A stretch of 64,000 nt of DNA, taken from NCBI GenBank assembly GCA_011037195.1, contig JAAEAF010000115.1, positions 248,001 through 312,000 on the forward strand. The letters are read 5' to 3'. Source of the DNA: Triatoma infestans. Taxonomy: Eukaryota > Arthropoda > Insecta > Hemiptera > Reduviidae. The notes below the pieces were generated by a model. It ran no database searches. It was not told the origin of the DNA and worked only from the letters and a program-made list of their open reading frames with translations. The position numbers were made by a program, and so were the translations under genes. This document shows, piece after piece, positions 37,801 to 40,800 of the stretch (its first letter is position 1; each line of letters starts with the position of its first letter).

Positions 37801-40800
37801 AAATAGATATCACTAAATAAATGGACCAGAAATACAGATAACAATAAAAAAACCGGACCACATTCAGAACGCCTAACATCCGCAAGCTAAACAGCGCTAT
37901 TATAACATATTCCACTAATGAACAGTAAAACCCCATTAACTAGCATTTACCCTAGTAAAAAAACGTGCTAGATAGAGGAATCAAATACAGTCTAAAATAT
38001 ATCCATAGAAAAAAACATCCAACTCCCTATCGAAGCAAATCTAGCAAAAACATTATTACCTCAAGAAAACCAAACGCACATCAAATAGCAGCTGACATCA
38101 TCAGCAGAAAAGAAAATCGACCAAATTTTGAACATTGCATTGCCAATAACATACGAAAAAACTCAAAAACAAGAACATCTTTTAATGAAATCAGAAAGGC
38201 ATAGTACAGTAATTTTAACATATCAGATTACATTAACAAAACTTTAGACTCAGCAACAAAAAAGTTGCATACATAGCTCAAGACGAACGACATTGCAGTT
38301 TCAACACCTTGCAAAAAAAACGTGAAACAGCTACATTTATCATGTCATACAACGAACATACATGTCATGTCTTATTAACCCTACGGCTAATTAAATGGAT
38401 TTCTCAAGGTTGTTTATAAGCCTAATATTCCCACCAACCCGTAGTCAGTACCTATCCATCTGCAAACTTCCATGAGTGCAAAGTGACATAAAACAAAACG
38501 AATCTTATATCACCTTTATGAAATATACAACACCTAATTCACCTTATGGAAGTTAAACAATGGTAGCATAGACAGATTCTTTAAATGTGGAAGGATCATC
38601 TTTACCCAACCTAGATGAACCAGATTCTGGTGATGGAAAAAATTCCAAAACCATTGAGTATTAAGGTAAATTTATTATAAGCATGCTATTTCAGCTATTG
38701 CCCAGCATTGCAGGCCCAAGCACCTACCCAAATTTATTTGTTTATAACTTCCTTATTATTAATAGTTTTGTATATTGGTAGATAAAAGTAGTGAGTATAA
38801 GCGAAACATTAGGAGACATTGCCAGCGTTGGACAAGAGAAACATTCGTCTAGTATGAGATTGCACACTATCAATGCATCATTAGTTGGCTGTCTTACCAC
38901 CACAGAACAGATCACTTCCGTTTGTTTTTCAACCGCTCCTGAAGGAATTTCAGTAAATGTTGTTGCAGCAGGAATGAGTGATGGTTCAATCAGGTAAAGA
39001 TGTATATCTTATTAAGAAACATCCTTATTATATCTTTATGAAATAATACTGCCCCTGTTTCACTTCTGTCGCCAGAAGGTGATTTCTGTAATTTAAACCA
39101 TTCTTTCAGCAGTGGCGGCAAATATTCTTTAGATCTTTCCATCACATAACATTTTCATTGAAATTAAACTTTTTTTCCGACCACATTTCACCTTGAAAAA
39201 CGCTTGAGTTTCCGGGTTGAGACCGCGTTAGTGGTCCGCGTCGGTTAGTGGAAACCGACGTTTCGCCCATGTTGTTATGAGCCTCTTCAGGGTCATAACA
39301 CCTTGAAAGTTAAGAAGGCACTGAACTTTGGTAGAGAAGAGCCGTGGCTCCTTCCTCCAGCCTCCCTTGAAGAGGTCATTGCAACCAGAAAATTCAAGTG
39401 TTTTTCTTGAAAATGGCCGCAGAAACCTAAAGGATCAATTACACCTTTTTAAAAAATCCAATTTAATTTTTTTTTTTTTTTTTGCAAAATGAGAGCTTTA
39501 TTCAAAGGCTTTAAATACAAATAAGTATAATTTGGTTGAAAGGTTTTTTGCTCAAATTTCTGAACAATTTAATTTGTTTTAAGCTGATTTAATTTTTTTC
39601 TTCTAATTTTTTTATGGAAAAGGATTAAGGTGATAGAAAAATAAAGTTTATTATTCATTCAAAATTGGATGCATGTTCTGAGCGCCCACTTAGATCCTTA
39701 GATCCCACTTAGATTCTTTTCAACGTTATGTACTATTAACGTAAAGTTAATAATCTGACTGACGGTATTGTACTTCATATTAATTGATCCAATGTGTCCG
39801 TGTTGCATATGGCGCAACTGCACAAACCTTCTTTTGTTGAAAAATTTATGCAATGAATTTAATTTTACCACTCATTTCAAGAGATATTGGTTTAGAGAGT
39901 CTTTGACAAAAATAAATTAAAAAATGTAGACAAAAGTAATTTTTTAAATATTATAGAAAAAGTGATTAGCTGTTCCGTGGGCCGCATACCTCTGCAATAT
40001 TTTTGGAATAAGATTTTTTTTTTTTTTTTACAGTGCAGACTTTTTAATAGATTCGGTGTTCTAATTAGATTACAAATGAAAGAAACAGTAGACTAAAGAA
40101 ATGTCTGCAAGTTAAAGTAGTAATAAATATAGGTAATATAGGTTGGAGAATAGTGTGGGAGAAAACAAACGGTATCTGGGCTCCCTACTTTAGGAAACTA
40201 GTTATTTCATATAACTCCAAAACTCATCTGTTCATAATAAACTCCATAAACTATTCACTAAATAATGAAACTTTCAATTGTTGTTTAGATTATGGAGCAC
40301 GTGGGATTTGACGCCTGTCGGCAAATTATCCGCACATGGGCTAACTCAGCCAATAATTTGGTAATTTTAAATTTAATTTCTTCTACTGCATGTCTTTACT
40401 ATAAAAAGAGCCTCATTTCCATATTACCATATTTCAGCCATATTTCATATTACTTTTATAACATCATCTTTAAATCCTGTAATTAGATTAAATGTATGTA
40501 ATAGTCGTCGAAGTTACTTGTTCATCTGAAAAGTAGCCCCAAATTCAGGAGCGGTGCGAACACCCAAGATATTGCTGCCCTTAACAAAAGGGCAACTAAG
40601 CATCAAATACCGCATGGCGATAGTAGTGAGGACTTATGGGAGTAAATAATATTATCTTTACATCTGATTTTTCTTTATTATTTTCTCTTAACGCAGTAAG
40701 AAGAATTATTGCATTCTTTATTGTGATGAATATTTTGATTGCCAAATTTTCGTAAAAAATTTGTTTTGAGGTTAATGGGAAATGTTTCTGAATGGGTAGT

